This document shows positions 9,153 through 17,449 of a stretch of 55,105 nucleotides of DNA, in pieces. This stretch comes from an uncultured Tenacibaculum sp. Its GTDB lineage: Bacteria; Bacteroidota; Bacteroidia; Flavobacteriales; Flavobacteriaceae. Positions within the stretch are counted from its first letter, which is position 1; every line of letters starts with the position of its first letter. A program made the translations under genes and the position numbers. Below the pieces are notes generated by a model, which worked only from the letters and a program-made list of their open reading frames with translations, made no database searches and was not told where the DNA came from. The stretch lies in assembly GCF_947495995.1 (NCBI RefSeq), contig NZ_CANMAX010000014.1:1-55105 (forward strand). Reading direction: 5' to 3'.

Positions 9153-10655
9153 TTACGATAACACCAATTCTGATGCTAGTTTTTCTTCTTTTATTGCTTT
9201 CATAGCTGTCATTGCTTCTCTTAAACGTTCTCCTACTTCTTCAATAGGGTGATTTCTAATCGCTTTATTAACCTTAATCAATTCTGCATTATCTACACTA
9301 TTAGATGAACTAAAATTCTTTCCTACTAAATCAGTTGTTACTGTAGTCATAAAATCTTGTAACAATGGTTTAGCTGCATGATCGAATAAATAACAACCAT
9401 ACTCAGCAGTATCAGAAATAATTCGGTTCATTTCATATAATTTCTTTCTTGCAACAGTATTCGCTATTAAAGGAAGCTCATGTAAAGACTCGTAATATGC
9501 AGACTCTTCAATAATTCCTGAAGCAACCATAGTTTCAAAAGCTAATTCTACTCCCGATTTCACAAAAGCAACCAATAATGTTCCTTTGTCAAAATAATCT
9601 TGTTCAGAAACTGCAACTTCAGTAGCTTCTGTTTTTTCGAAACCAGTTTCGGCAGTATCAGCTCTCCAAGTCAATAAATTTTTATCATCATTTCCCCAAT
9701 CTTCCATCATCTTAGATGAAAAATGACCAGACATAATATCGTCCATATGTTTTTCAAACAATGGTCTTAAAATATCTTTTAATTCTTCTGATAAATGATA
9801 TGCTTTAATTTTCGCTGGATTTGATAAACGATCCATCATATTTGTAATTCCACCATGCTTTAATGCTTCTGTAATGGTTTCCCATCCGAACTGAATCAAT
9901 TTACTGGCAAAATGTGGTTCTACACCATCTGCTACAATTTTATCAAAACATAGAATTGATGCTGTTTGTAATACTCCACATAAAATCGTTTGCTCTCCCA
10001 TTAAATCAGATTTTACCTCAGCCACAAAAGAAGATTCTAAAACTCCAGCTCTATGTCCACCTGTTGCATAAGCATAAGCTTTAGCTTCAGCTAATCCTTT
10101 TCCTTGAGGATCATTTGCTGGATGCACAGCAATTAAAGTTGGTACTCCAAAACCTCTTTTATATTCTTCACGAACTTCACTACCAGGACATTTTGGAGCT
10201 ACCATAATCACTGTTAAATCTTTACGAACTTGTGTTCCTTCTTCAACAATATTAAATCCATGAGAATACGATAGTGTTGCGCCTTCTTTCATTAAAGGCA
10301 TTACAGCTTTTACTACATTGCTGTGTTGTTTGTCTGGTGTTAAATTACACACTAAATCTGCAGACGGAATTAACTCATCGTAAGTTCCTACTACAAAATT
10401 ATTCTCCATTGCATTTTTATACGATTGACGTTGCTCTTTAATTGAATTTTCACGTAAAGCATACGAAACATCTAAACCAGAATCTCGCATGTTTAAACCT
10501 TGGTTTAAACCTTGTGCTCCACAACCTACAATCACTACTTTTTTACCTTCAAGTGCTTTGATACCTTCAGAAAACTCAGCAGATTCCATAAATCTACATT
10601 TTCCTAATTGCTCTAATTGCTCTCTTAATGATAATTGATTAAAATAATTTTTCAT
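9153..10655 (-). CDS. ilvC: ketol-acid reductoisomerase (class II, long form)
   Basis: 500 residues. It isomerises and reduces acetolactate or acetohydroxybutyrate with NADPH and Mg2+ in valine, leucine and isoleucine synthesis. The Rossmann loop GCGAQGLNQGLNMRDSG begins at residue 44; APKCPGSEVREEYKRGFGVP and the duplicated C-terminal knotted domain (LLVAFVKSGVELAFETMVASG) identify the long class II type typical of Enterobacteria and Bacteroidota. It sits between ilvN (13 bases) and ilvA (3 bases). Confidence 0.97.
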   Translation of the reverse strand: MKNYFNQLSLREQLEQLGKCRFMESAEFSEGIKALEGKKVVIVGCGAQGLNQGLNMRDSGLDVSYALRENSIKEQRQSYKNAMENNFVVGTYDELIPSADLVCNLTPDKQHSNVVKAVMPLMKEGATLSYSHGFNIVEEGTQVRKDLTVIMVAPKCPGSEVREEYKRGFGVPTLIAVHPANDPQGKGLAEAKAYAYATGGHRAGVLESSFVAEVKSDLMGEQTILCGVLQTASILCFDKIVADGVEPHFASKLIQFGWETITEALKHGGITNMMDRLSNPAKIKAYHLSEELKDILRPLFEKHMDDIMSGHFSSKMMEDWGNDDKNLLTWRADTAETGFEKTEATEVAVSEQDYFDKGTLLVAFVKSGVELAFETMVASGIIEESAYYESLHELPLIANTVARKKLYEMNRIISDTAEYGCYLFDHAAKPLLQDFMTTVTTDLVGKNFSSSNSVDNAELIKVNKAIRNHPIEEVGERLREAMTAMKAIKEEKLASELVLS

Positions 10656-10668
10656 GACTCGTAAGTTT

Positions 10669-11196
10669 TTATTTTTTAATTGATTCTAATAGTTCTGATA
10701 CAGGCATTTCTTCTTTTGTAATTGCAATTCGACCTGATCGAACAAATTGCTTAATTCCATGTTTGTTAAGTAAATGATATAACTCTTCTACCTCTTCTTT
10801 TGTTCCTGATTTTTCTAAAACAAAAAAGTCTTTATTAATGTTAATCACTCTTGATTTACTACTGTTGATTACCTTCTGAATTTCATCGTTTTCAGTAAGT
10901 AAATCTGTACGCAACTTGAATAAACATGATTCTTGATACACAGTTTCTTCGTCAGTATGACAAAAGGCTTTAATCACTTCTATTTGCTTTTCTAACTGAC
11001 CTAAAATCTTTTGCATTTGATCTTCTGCTATTCTAACCAATAGCGTAATTCTCGATACACTTTTTATTTCAGATTTTGATACATTGACACTCTCTAAATT
11101 GATATGTCTTCTTTGAAATATTGCTGAAATTCTATTTAGAACTCCAATGTTATTTTCAGTATATATAGATACGGTATACGTTTGCTTTTCACTCAT
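10669..11196 (-). CDS. ilvN: acetolactate synthase small (regulatory) subunit
   Basis: 175 residues. An N-terminal ACT domain (TYTVSIYTENNIGVLNRISAIFQRRHINLESVNV) binds the feedback valine; a C-terminal ALS small-subunit domain (about 85-165: ELCLFKLR-like start, GTKEEVEELYHLLNKHGIKQFVRSG) follows. It activates and confers feedback inhibition on the catalytic subunit encoded 5 bases upstream. Length fits the IlvH/IlvN family of 160-180 residues with two domains; the symbol ilvH would serve equally well. Confidence 0.95.
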   Translation of the reverse strand: MSEKQTYTVSIYTENNIGVLNRISAIFQRRHINLESVNVSKSEIKSVSRITLLVRIAEDQMQKILGQLEKQIEVIKAFCHTDEETVYQESCLFKLRTDLLTENDEIQKVINSSKSRVININKDFFVLEKSGTKEEVEELYHLLNKHGIKQFVRSGRIAITKEEMPVSELLESIKK

Positions 11197-11201
11197 AATT
11201 C

Positions 11202-12935
11202 TTAACTTAATCTTACCTCTGAAACTGATGACCCTGTGGGTATCATTGGAAATACATTATCTTCTTTCTCTACACACACTTCTAAGAAAAATGCTTCTTC
11301 TGATGCCATCATTTCTGAAACTGCATCAGCTAACTCCTCTCGTTGTGTTACTCTCTTAGCATCGATATGATATCCTTTAGCAATGGCTACAAAATCTGGA
11401 TTTGTCATCGTTGTTGATGCATATCTTTTATCGAAAAATAATTGTTGCCATTGACGAACCATTCCTAAGAATTCGTTATTTAATACCACAATTTTAACCG
11501 CTGCTTTTGTTTGTAAAATTGTTCCCAACTCTTGGATTGTCATTTGGTAACCACCGTCTCCAATTACTGCAACAACTTCTCGCTCAGGAGTTCCCATTTT
11601 TGCACCAATTGCCGCTGGTAAAGCAAACCCCATAGTTCCTAAACCACCTGAAGTAATATTACTTTTGCTCTTGTTGAAATTCGCATATCGACAAGCAATC
11701 ATTTGATGCTGACCCACATCTGTAACTACAATAGCATTTCCTTCAGAAGCATTATTAATTTCTTTAATTACTTCACCCATGGTTAAACCATCTTTTGTAG
11801 GATATAAATCTTTCTTGATGACTTTGTCGAACTCAATTGCATCGTGATCTCTAAATTCTTGTAACCAAGACTTATGTTCATTATCTTTTAGGTACGGAAG
11901 TATTGCTTGTAAACTTTCTTTCGCATTCCCTAAAACTGCAACATCTGCTTTTACATTTTTATTAATCTCTGCGGGATCAATTTCAAAATGAACAACCTTA
12001 GCCTGTGTTGCATAACGACTTAAATCACCCGTTACACGATCATCAAATCGCATTCCTACAGCAATTAAAACGTCACATTCATTCGTTAATCGGTTAGGTC
12101 CATAATTTCCATGCATTCCAACCATTCCAACATTTAATTCATGAGAAGTTGGTAAGGCAGATAAACCTAAAAGTGTCCATGCAGAAGGGATTCCAGCTTT
12201 TTCAATAAATGCTTTAAACTCTTCTTCTGCTTCACCTAATATTACTCCTTGTCCAAAAATTACCATTGGTTTTTTAGCTCCATTAATTAGGTTTGCCGCT
12301 TCTTTCACAGCATTTACATCTAATTCTGGTACAGGCTGGTAACTACGTACAGCTGTACAAGCTTCGTAAGAAAACTCAAACTTTTCGAACTGAGCATTTT
12401 TTGTAATATCAATTAAAACTGGCCCAGGTCTACCCGAACGAGCGATATAAAAAGCTTTTGCGAAAACCTCTGGGATTTCTGAAGCTTTAGTTATTTGATA
12501 ATTCCATTTGGTAACAGGTGTAGAAATACCAACGATATCTGTTTCTTGAAATGCATCTGTTCCTAATAAATGTTCTGCAACCTGACCTGTAATACAAACC
12601 ATTGGTGTAGAATCAATCTGAGCATCTGCAATTCCTGTAATTAAATTTGTTGCTCCGGGTCCGGAAGTTGCAATTGCAACACCAACTTTACCTGTAGCTC
12701 TAGCATAACCTTGAGCTGCATGTGTTGCTCCTTGTTCATGACGAGTTAAAACATGATTTAATTCTTTTTGATATTTATACAATTCATCATAAACAGGCAT
12801 AATTGCTCCACCTGGATATCCGTATAACAAATCGACTCCTTCTGCCAACAAACATTTTATGACTGCCTCTGCACCAGAAATTGTCACACTAGTTTTTACA
12901 CTCTGCTCTTTAACTTTTTTTGTTCTAGTTTCCAT
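11202..12935 (-). CDS. ilvB: acetolactate synthase large (catalytic) subunit
   Basis: 577 residues. This thiamine-diphosphate enzyme condenses pyruvate with pyruvate or 2-oxobutanoate. Markers: the catalytic glutamate in RHEQGATHAAQGYARATG (Glu67), the FAD-domain segment NYGPNRLTNECDVLIAVGMRFDDRVTG, and the ThDP motif beginning GDGGYQMTIQELGT at about 455 and ending VVLNNEFLGMVRQWQ. It lies between ilvD (11 bases) and ilvN (5 bases). Full length with no oddities. Confidence 0.97.
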   Translation of the reverse strand: METRTKKVKEQSVKTSVTISGAEAVIKCLLAEGVDLLYGYPGGAIMPVYDELYKYQKELNHVLTRHEQGATHAAQGYARATGKVGVAIATSGPGATNLITGIADAQIDSTPMVCITGQVAEHLLGTDAFQETDIVGISTPVTKWNYQITKASEIPEVFAKAFYIARSGRPGPVLIDITKNAQFEKFEFSYEACTAVRSYQPVPELDVNAVKEAANLINGAKKPMVIFGQGVILGEAEEEFKAFIEKAGIPSAWTLLGLSALPTSHELNVGMVGMHGNYGPNRLTNECDVLIAVGMRFDDRVTGDLSRYATQAKVVHFEIDPAEINKNVKADVAVLGNAKESLQAILPYLKDNEHKSWLQEFRDHDAIEFDKVIKKDLYPTKDGLTMGEVIKEINNASEGNAIVVTDVGQHQMIACRYANFNKSKSNITSGGLGTMGFALPAAIGAKMGTPEREVVAVIGDGGYQMTIQELGTILQTKAAVKIVVLNNEFLGMVRQWQQLFFDKRYASTTMTNPDFVAIAKGYHIDAKRVTQREELADAVSEMMASEEAFFLEVCVEKEDNVFPMIPTGSSVSEVRLS

Positions 12936-12946
12936 GTTGTTGCTAT

Positions 12947-14623
12947 TTAAAATTCATCTGTTACACATCCATTAGATGCGGATGCTACTGTTCTTGCATA
13001 TTTATAAAGTACTCCTCTGTTTACTTTTAATGGAGGAGCTTTCCATTCTTTTCTTCTAGCTTCCAGTTCTTCATCAGAAACTTCAAGATTAATTGTATTC
13101 GTTTGCGCATTAATAGAAATTACATCTCCATCTTTTACCAATGCAATTACTCCACCTTCTTGAGCTTCAGGAGTAATATGACCAACTACAAATCCGTGAG
13201 TTCCGCCAGAAAATCTACCATCTGTAATTAATGCAACCTCTTTTCCTAATCCAGCTCCCATAATAGCAGCTGTTGGTTTTAACATTTCTGGCATTCCTGG
13301 TCCGCCTTTCGGTCCTTCATAACGAATTACAACTACATCACCTTTTTGTACTTCTCCATTTTTAATTCCATCGTTAGCTGCAAATTCACCTTCATAAACT
13401 TTAGCTTTTCCAGAGAAAAACAATCCTTCCTTACCAGTAATTTTTGCTACAGATCCATCTTTAGCAAGATTTCCGTATAACATTCTTAAATGCCCAGTTT
13501 CTTTAATTGGATTATCAACAGACTTTATTACTTCTTGTCCGTTGGTAAGACTTGGAACTTCTATTAAGTTTTCAGCTAAAGTTTTCCCCGTAACTGTTAA
13601 ACAGTCTCCATGCAACAATCCTTTTTCTAAAAGATATTTTAACACTGCTGGCGTTCCTCCAACTCTATGCACGTCTTCCATTAAGTATTGTCCACTTGGT
13701 TTTAAATCAGCTAGAAAAGGAGTTTCATCTGAAATACGTTGGAAATCTTCCAATGTAAATTTCACATCTGCTGCTTTAGCAATAGCCAAAAAATGTAAAA
13801 CAGCATTTGTAGAACCTCCCATTACAGTTACCAAACGAACTGCATTTTCTAGTGATTTCTTTGTAACAATATCTGAGGGTTTAATGTCTTTTTCTAATAA
13901 CACACGAAGTGCTTCTCCTGCTTTTATTGACTCTTCTTCTTTATTATTACTAATCGCAGGATTTGAAGAATTGTAAGGTAAACTCATACCTAAAGCTTCA
14001 ATAGCTGAAGCCATTGTATTTGCAGTATACATACCTCCACAAGCTCCAGCTCCAGGAATTGCTTTTTCTATCACACTCTGATATTCATTTTGTGTAATAG
14101 TTCCTGCAACTTTACTTCCCCAAGCTTCAAAAGCAGAAACGATATCTAGTTTTTTGCCTTCATGACAACCAGAAGCAATTGTTCCACCATACACTAAAAC
14201 TGACGGTCTATTTAAACGTAACATTGCCATTAGGGCTCCAGGCATATTTTTATCACACCCAACAACAGTTACCAAACCATCGTATGACATTGCTTGCACT
14301 ACAGTTTCCATAGAATCTGCAATTACATCTCGTGACGGTAAAGAATAACGCATACCTGGCGTTCCCATAGAAATTCCATCAGAAACTCCGATGGTATTAA
14401 AAATCAAACCAACCAAGTCTACATTTTTCGTTCCTTGCTTTACCAATTTGGCCAAGTCGTTTAAATGCATGTTACAAGGATTTCCTTCGTATCCTGTACT
14501 TGCAATTCCTACAAAAGGTTTCTTTAAATCTTCGTGAGTTAACCCTAATGCATGTAACATTGCTTGTGCTGCGGGTTGTGTATCGTCTTGAGTTACTCGT
14601 TTACTAAATTTGTTCAATTCCAT
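12947..14623 (-). CDS. ilvD: dihydroxy-acid dehydratase
   Basis: 558 residues from the preferred start MELNKFSKRVTQDD. An in-frame ATG 18 bases upstream (14641) would overlap ilvE; the downstream one leaves a 1-base gap and matches the usual IlvD N-terminus. It dehydrates dihydroxyisovalerate or dihydroxymethylvalerate with an iron-sulfur cluster. Markers: NPCNMHL, VVGCDKNMPGALMAMLR, GACGGMYTANTMASAIEALG, GSTNAVLHFLAIA, KGGPGMPEML and GRFSGGTHGFVVGHITPEA. Confidence 0.97.
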   Translation of the reverse strand: MELNKFSKRVTQDDTQPAAQAMLHALGLTHEDLKKPFVGIASTGYEGNPCNMHLNDLAKLVKQGTKNVDLVGLIFNTIGVSDGISMGTPGMRYSLPSRDVIADSMETVVQAMSYDGLVTVVGCDKNMPGALMAMLRLNRPSVLVYGGTIASGCHEGKKLDIVSAFEAWGSKVAGTITQNEYQSVIEKAIPGAGACGGMYTANTMASAIEALGMSLPYNSSNPAISNNKEEESIKAGEALRVLLEKDIKPSDIVTKKSLENAVRLVTVMGGSTNAVLHFLAIAKAADVKFTLEDFQRISDETPFLADLKPSGQYLMEDVHRVGGTPAVLKYLLEKGLLHGDCLTVTGKTLAENLIEVPSLTNGQEVIKSVDNPIKETGHLRMLYGNLAKDGSVAKITGKEGLFFSGKAKVYEGEFAANDGIKNGEVQKGDVVVIRYEGPKGGPGMPEMLKPTAAIMGAGLGKEVALITDGRFSGGTHGFVVGHITPEAQEGGVIALVKDGDVISINAQTNTINLEVSDEELEARRKEWKAPPLKVNRGVLYKYARTVASASNGCVTDEF

Positions 14624-14624
14624 T

Positions 14625-15512
14625 TTAAAGTGCTTTTTCATGTACTCTTTCTTCTAGTACTTCTGCTTTATATAGTTTCATTAAATTATGTCCGTGTGAT
14701 GTTTTCCAATCCATTGGAAATTGATATTCATCTATAGATTCTAAGCCTACTACTTCCGCCGCTGTTCCTGTGAAAAAACATGCATCTGCAGTTTTTAATT
14801 CATCTAATGTGAAATGTTTTTCTTCTACTGGAATTCCTTCTTCTCTACATAAATCGATTACTGTAGCTCTAGTAATTCCTGCCATAATATGGCCTCTTGG
14901 TGGAGTATATATTTTCCCATCTTTTTCCATGAAGATGTTAGCACCTGAACATTCAGCTACATTTCCATTCATATCTAATAATAAAGCTTCATCGTATCCT
15001 TGACTTTTCACTTCATTTGTAGATAAAATTGAGTTTACATAATGTCCTGTTACTTTAGCTTCTACGAAACAAGAATTTGGATTTGGACGTTGAAATTTTG
15101 ATGTTTTAACTCGAAGTAATTTATCACCCATTAATTTTGCCCAATTCCAGCATTGTATTACAACATTCGTTTCTAATGAAGTTGTTAATCCCATGTTAGC
15201 CCCAGCGTAAACTAGAGGTCTTATATAAGCGTCTTCTAACTTATTTAATTCTAAAAGTTTGTAGGTTATTTCTGTTAATTCTTCTTCTGAATAATTAAAC
15301 TGCAAGCCCATGACATCAATTCCATATTTTAAGCGTTTGTAATGTTCATAAGACTTAAAAATCTTTGCTCCATTTTTGGTTTTGTAAGATCTAACACCTT
15401 CAAAAACTCCATTACCGTAATGTAAGCTTTGACTGTATGTATTCATTTTAGCATCAGTTGCTTTTATGAATTCACCATTAAAAAAAACTACACTTTGTTC
15501 ATCGAAATACAT
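14625..15512 (-). CDS. ilvE: branched-chain amino acid aminotransferase
   Basis: 295 residues of fold-type-IV PLP enzyme that makes Ile, Val and Leu from their keto acids using glutamate. Family markers: LHYGNGVFEGVRSYKT near the N-terminus, IRPLVYAGANMGL, the PLP-lysine strand EAKVTGHYVNSILSTNE, GNVAECSGANIFMEKDG and the phosphate loop GITRATVIDLCREEGIPVEE, with FFTGTAAEVVGLESID after it. It is the first structural gene of the operon, preceded by a 145-base untranslated stretch after the second attenuator terminator. Glutamate for the reaction would come from the upstream gltBD. Confidence 0.96.
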   Translation of the reverse strand: MYFDEQSVVFFNGEFIKATDAKMNTYSQSLHYGNGVFEGVRSYKTKNGAKIFKSYEHYKRLKYGIDVMGLQFNYSEEELTEITYKLLELNKLEDAYIRPLVYAGANMGLTTSLETNVVIQCWNWAKLMGDKLLRVKTSKFQRPNPNSCFVEAKVTGHYVNSILSTNEVKSQGYDEALLLDMNGNVAECSGANIFMEKDGKIYTPPRGHIMAGITRATVIDLCREEGIPVEEKHFTLDELKTADACFFTGTAAEVVGLESIDEYQFPMDWKTSHGHNLMKLYKAEVLEERVHEKAL

Positions 15513-15664
15513 GCTTCTTTATTTATGATTCTAATTTATTTTATCCTTTTTTTATTCTTTTTTAAAAACTTTTAAACTCATGATTTTTAAGTAATTAAAA
15601 ACAAATTTAAAAACCTAAAAATCAATAACTTAAACACCATTCAAGACGATAATCAATAGTCAAA

Positions 15665-15702
15665 AAAAAAGCCTGTATCAACTAGTTGATACAGGCTTTT
15701 TT
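15665..15702 (-). terminator. ilv attenuator terminator 2
   Basis: A perfect palindrome centred between 15683 and 15684: GCCTGTATCAACT (15671-15683) and AGTTGATACAGGC (15684-15696), extended by A/T flanks. Nine T follow on the minus strand. It stands 150 bases before ilvE. Confidence 0.92.
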
Positions 15703-15720
15703 AAACAATAGCTATCTATA

Positions 15721-15780
15721 TCAACTCGGTGGTGAGCTAATAATGACAATGCTAATAATGATGTTTAAAAATCTATTCAT
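15721..15780 (-). CDS. ilv leader peptide 2 (19 residues, Ile-rich)
   Basis: ATG at 15780-15778, TGA at 15723-15721. The peptide MNRFLNIIISIVIISSPPS contains 6 Ile, 1 Val and 1 Leu and clearly resembles leader 1 (shared pattern MN.R.LNII.SI), suggesting the two arose by duplication. The last codons overlap both the pause hairpin (AGCUC/GAGUU) and the antiterminator arm. Confidence 0.85.
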   Translation of the reverse strand: MNRFLNIIISIVIISSPPS

Positions 15781-15794
15781 GTGTTTAAATCAAA

Positions 15795-15823
15795 AAAGGC
15801 TTCCTAAATATTAGGAAGCCTTT
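15795..15823 (-). terminator. ilv attenuator terminator 1
   Basis: AAAGGCTTCCTAA (15795-15807) and TTAGGAAGCCTTT (15811-15823) form a perfect 13-bp stem with a 3-base loop. On the minus strand it is followed by six T, a typical intrinsic terminator. It sits between leader 1 and leader 2. Confidence 0.9.
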
Positions 15824-15857
15824 GTATATATTCTTTAAATTTATAGTATCACTTCCT

Positions 15858-15923
15858 CTATCCTTGTGAAATAATAATCACAACGACAATAATAGAAATG
15901 ATATTTAAAATTCTTGTATTCAT
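15858..15923 (-). CDS. ilv leader peptide 1 (21 residues, Ile/Val-rich)
   Basis: ATG at 15923-15921, TAG at 15860-15858. The peptide begins MNTRILNIISIIVVVIIIS and ends QG; it has 8 Ile, 3 Val and 1 Leu in 21 residues. Codons 11-18 are an unbroken run of Ile and Val, where a ribosome short of charged tRNA-Ile or tRNA-Val would stall. The stop lies 35 bases before the first base of terminator 1. This matches the logic of enterobacterial ilv leaders; expression of the peptide itself is inferred. Confidence 0.85.
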   Translation of the reverse strand: MNTRILNIISIIVVVIIISQG

Positions 15924-15982
15924 CTGATACGGCAAATATTGTTATTTTTTTTTGAATAATCCTAATATTATTTTCAAAAACA

Positions 15983-17446
15983 TTACGCACTCAACAAATC
16001 GTTACTATCTTTTAATGGTAAACTTGAGCTTCCCATTAGGAATGCATCGACATGGTGAGCAGCTTGTCTTCCTTCAGAAATTGCCCAAACAATAAGTGAC
16101 TGACCTCTACGCATATCGCCAGCTGTAAAGATTTTTGGCACATTAGTTTGATAGTTATTTATACTCGCTTTTATATTAGATCGATAATCTAAATCTAAAT
16201 TCAATAACTCTGGCAAAGTTTTTTCTGGACCAGTAAATCCAAGAGCTAAAAAGACCAAATCGCAAGGCCAAGTTTTTTCTGTTCCTTCGATTTCTATTAA
16301 CTGAGGACGTTCACCTGGAATTATTTTCCATTCTACCTCAACTGTTTTTAAAGCAGTTAATTCACCTTTATCATTTTTTACAAACTCTTTGGTATTTATC
16401 AACCAATTACGATCGCAACCTTCTTCGTGAGAAGAACTTGTTTTTAGTTGCAAAGGCCAAAATGGCCAAGGTGTTTTAATACTTCTAGCCTTAGGTGGTT
16501 TTGGCATAATTTCGAAGTTCGTTACTGATTTTGCTCCATGTCTATTTGAAGTTCCGATACAATCTGAACCAGTATCTCCTCCACCAATTACGATAACATC
16601 TTTACCTTCTGCACTAATAATTTCACTCTCTAAATCAGAGTTAAATAAGGCTTTAGTCTGCTTAGTTAAGAAATCCATAGCTTGATGCACACCTTTTGCA
16701 TCACTTCCAGGAATATTTAATCCTCTAGCTTTTGTTGCTCCTCCGCATAAAACCACTGCATCAAATTCATTTAGTTTTTCTACTGGAACAGTAACACCAA
16801 TATTAGCATTTGTTTTGAAAGTAATACCTTCTGCTTCTAGAATCTTAACTCTTCTGTCTATAACTTCTTTTTCTAATTTAAAGTTAGGAATTCCGTAACG
16901 TAGTAATCCACCTATTTTATCTTCTCTTTCGAATACCGTAACTGAATGCCCTGCTCTGTTTAATTGTTGAGCAGCTGCTAATCCTGCTGGACCTGATCCA
17001 ACAACAGCTACAGTTTTTCCTGTTCTAAAGTTTGGTAATTTCGGTTTTATCCAACCTTTTTCAAAACCTTTCTCTACGATATACTTTTCAGTATTTTCAA
17101 TAGATACAGGTTGATCTATTATTCCTAAAACACAAGCTTTTTCACAAGGAGCTGGACATAATCTTCCTGTAAATTCTGGGAAGTTATTTGTAGAATGTAA
17201 AATATCTAAAGCTTTTTTCCATTCTCCTTTATGCACCATATCGTTAAAATCAGGAATTAAATTCCCTAACGGACAACCGCTATGACAAAATGGAATTCCA
17301 CAATCCATACAACGAGAACCTTGTTTTTGTTGCTCTGTTGCAGATAACGGGCTCGTAAATTCTTTAAAATTTTGTACTCGATCTTTAACAGCAGTATTTA
17401 CTTCTTGCTTACGTTCGTATTTTTTAAATCCTCCTAATTCTCCCAT
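15983..17446 (-). CDS. gltD: glutamate synthase (NADPH) small subunit
   Basis: 487 residues. It supplies electrons from NADPH to the large subunit. In order: the N-terminal ferredoxin-like Cys cluster (CMDCGIPFCHSGCPLGNLIP, and CPAPCEKACVLG), the FAD loop GSGPAGLAAAQQLNRAGH at about 150, the NADPH loop GGGDTGSDCIGTSNRHGA at about 290, and a C-terminal FAD contact TAGDMRRGQSLIVWAISEGR. It starts 3 bases after gltB. Its stop is 60 bases before ilv leader 1 with no terminator of its own, so the ilv attenuators may also serve as its terminators. Confidence 0.96.
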   Translation of the reverse strand: MGELGGFKKYERKQEVNTAVKDRVQNFKEFTSPLSATEQQKQGSRCMDCGIPFCHSGCPLGNLIPDFNDMVHKGEWKKALDILHSTNNFPEFTGRLCPAPCEKACVLGIIDQPVSIENTEKYIVEKGFEKGWIKPKLPNFRTGKTVAVVGSGPAGLAAAQQLNRAGHSVTVFEREDKIGGLLRYGIPNFKLEKEVIDRRVKILEAEGITFKTNANIGVTVPVEKLNEFDAVVLCGGATKARGLNIPGSDAKGVHQAMDFLTKQTKALFNSDLESEIISAEGKDVIVIGGGDTGSDCIGTSNRHGAKSVTNFEIMPKPPKARSIKTPWPFWPLQLKTSSSHEEGCDRNWLINTKEFVKNDKGELTALKTVEVEWKIIPGERPQLIEIEGTEKTWPCDLVFLALGFTGPEKTLPELLNLDLDYRSNIKASINNYQTNVPKIFTAGDMRRGQSLIVWAISEGRQAAHHVDAFLMGSSSLPLKDSNDLLSA

Positions 17447-17449
17447 AAT

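Larger units (their letters stand above)
15662..15940 (-). promoter_or_regulatory. tandem double transcription attenuator of the ilv operon
   Basis: In transcription order (minus strand): leader peptide 1, terminator 1, leader peptide 2, terminator 2, then ilvE. For leader 2, three alternative pairings are visible: AGCUC/GAGUU inside the end of the leader (pause hairpin), AGUUGAUA spanning the leader stop (15726-15719) with UAUCAACU in the 5' arm of terminator 2 (antiterminator, 8 perfect pairs, extendable to 10), and the terminator itself. For leader 1: UUGUGA/UCACAA inside the leader, AGGAAG just past its stop with CUUCCU in terminator 1, and terminator 1. A weak -7-like box AATATTTG is at 15940-15933, very close to leader 1; no terminator separates gltD from this region, so readthrough from gltBD may also enter it. 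Confidence 0.85.

Noticed and set aside
15587..15640. A 17-codon Leu/Phe-rich frame (MVFKLLIFRFLNLFLIT) after attenuator terminator 2, as a possible third leader
   Set aside because: It does not share the MN.R.LNII pattern and no terminator or antiterminator follows it; A/T-rich sequence gives such frames by chance.
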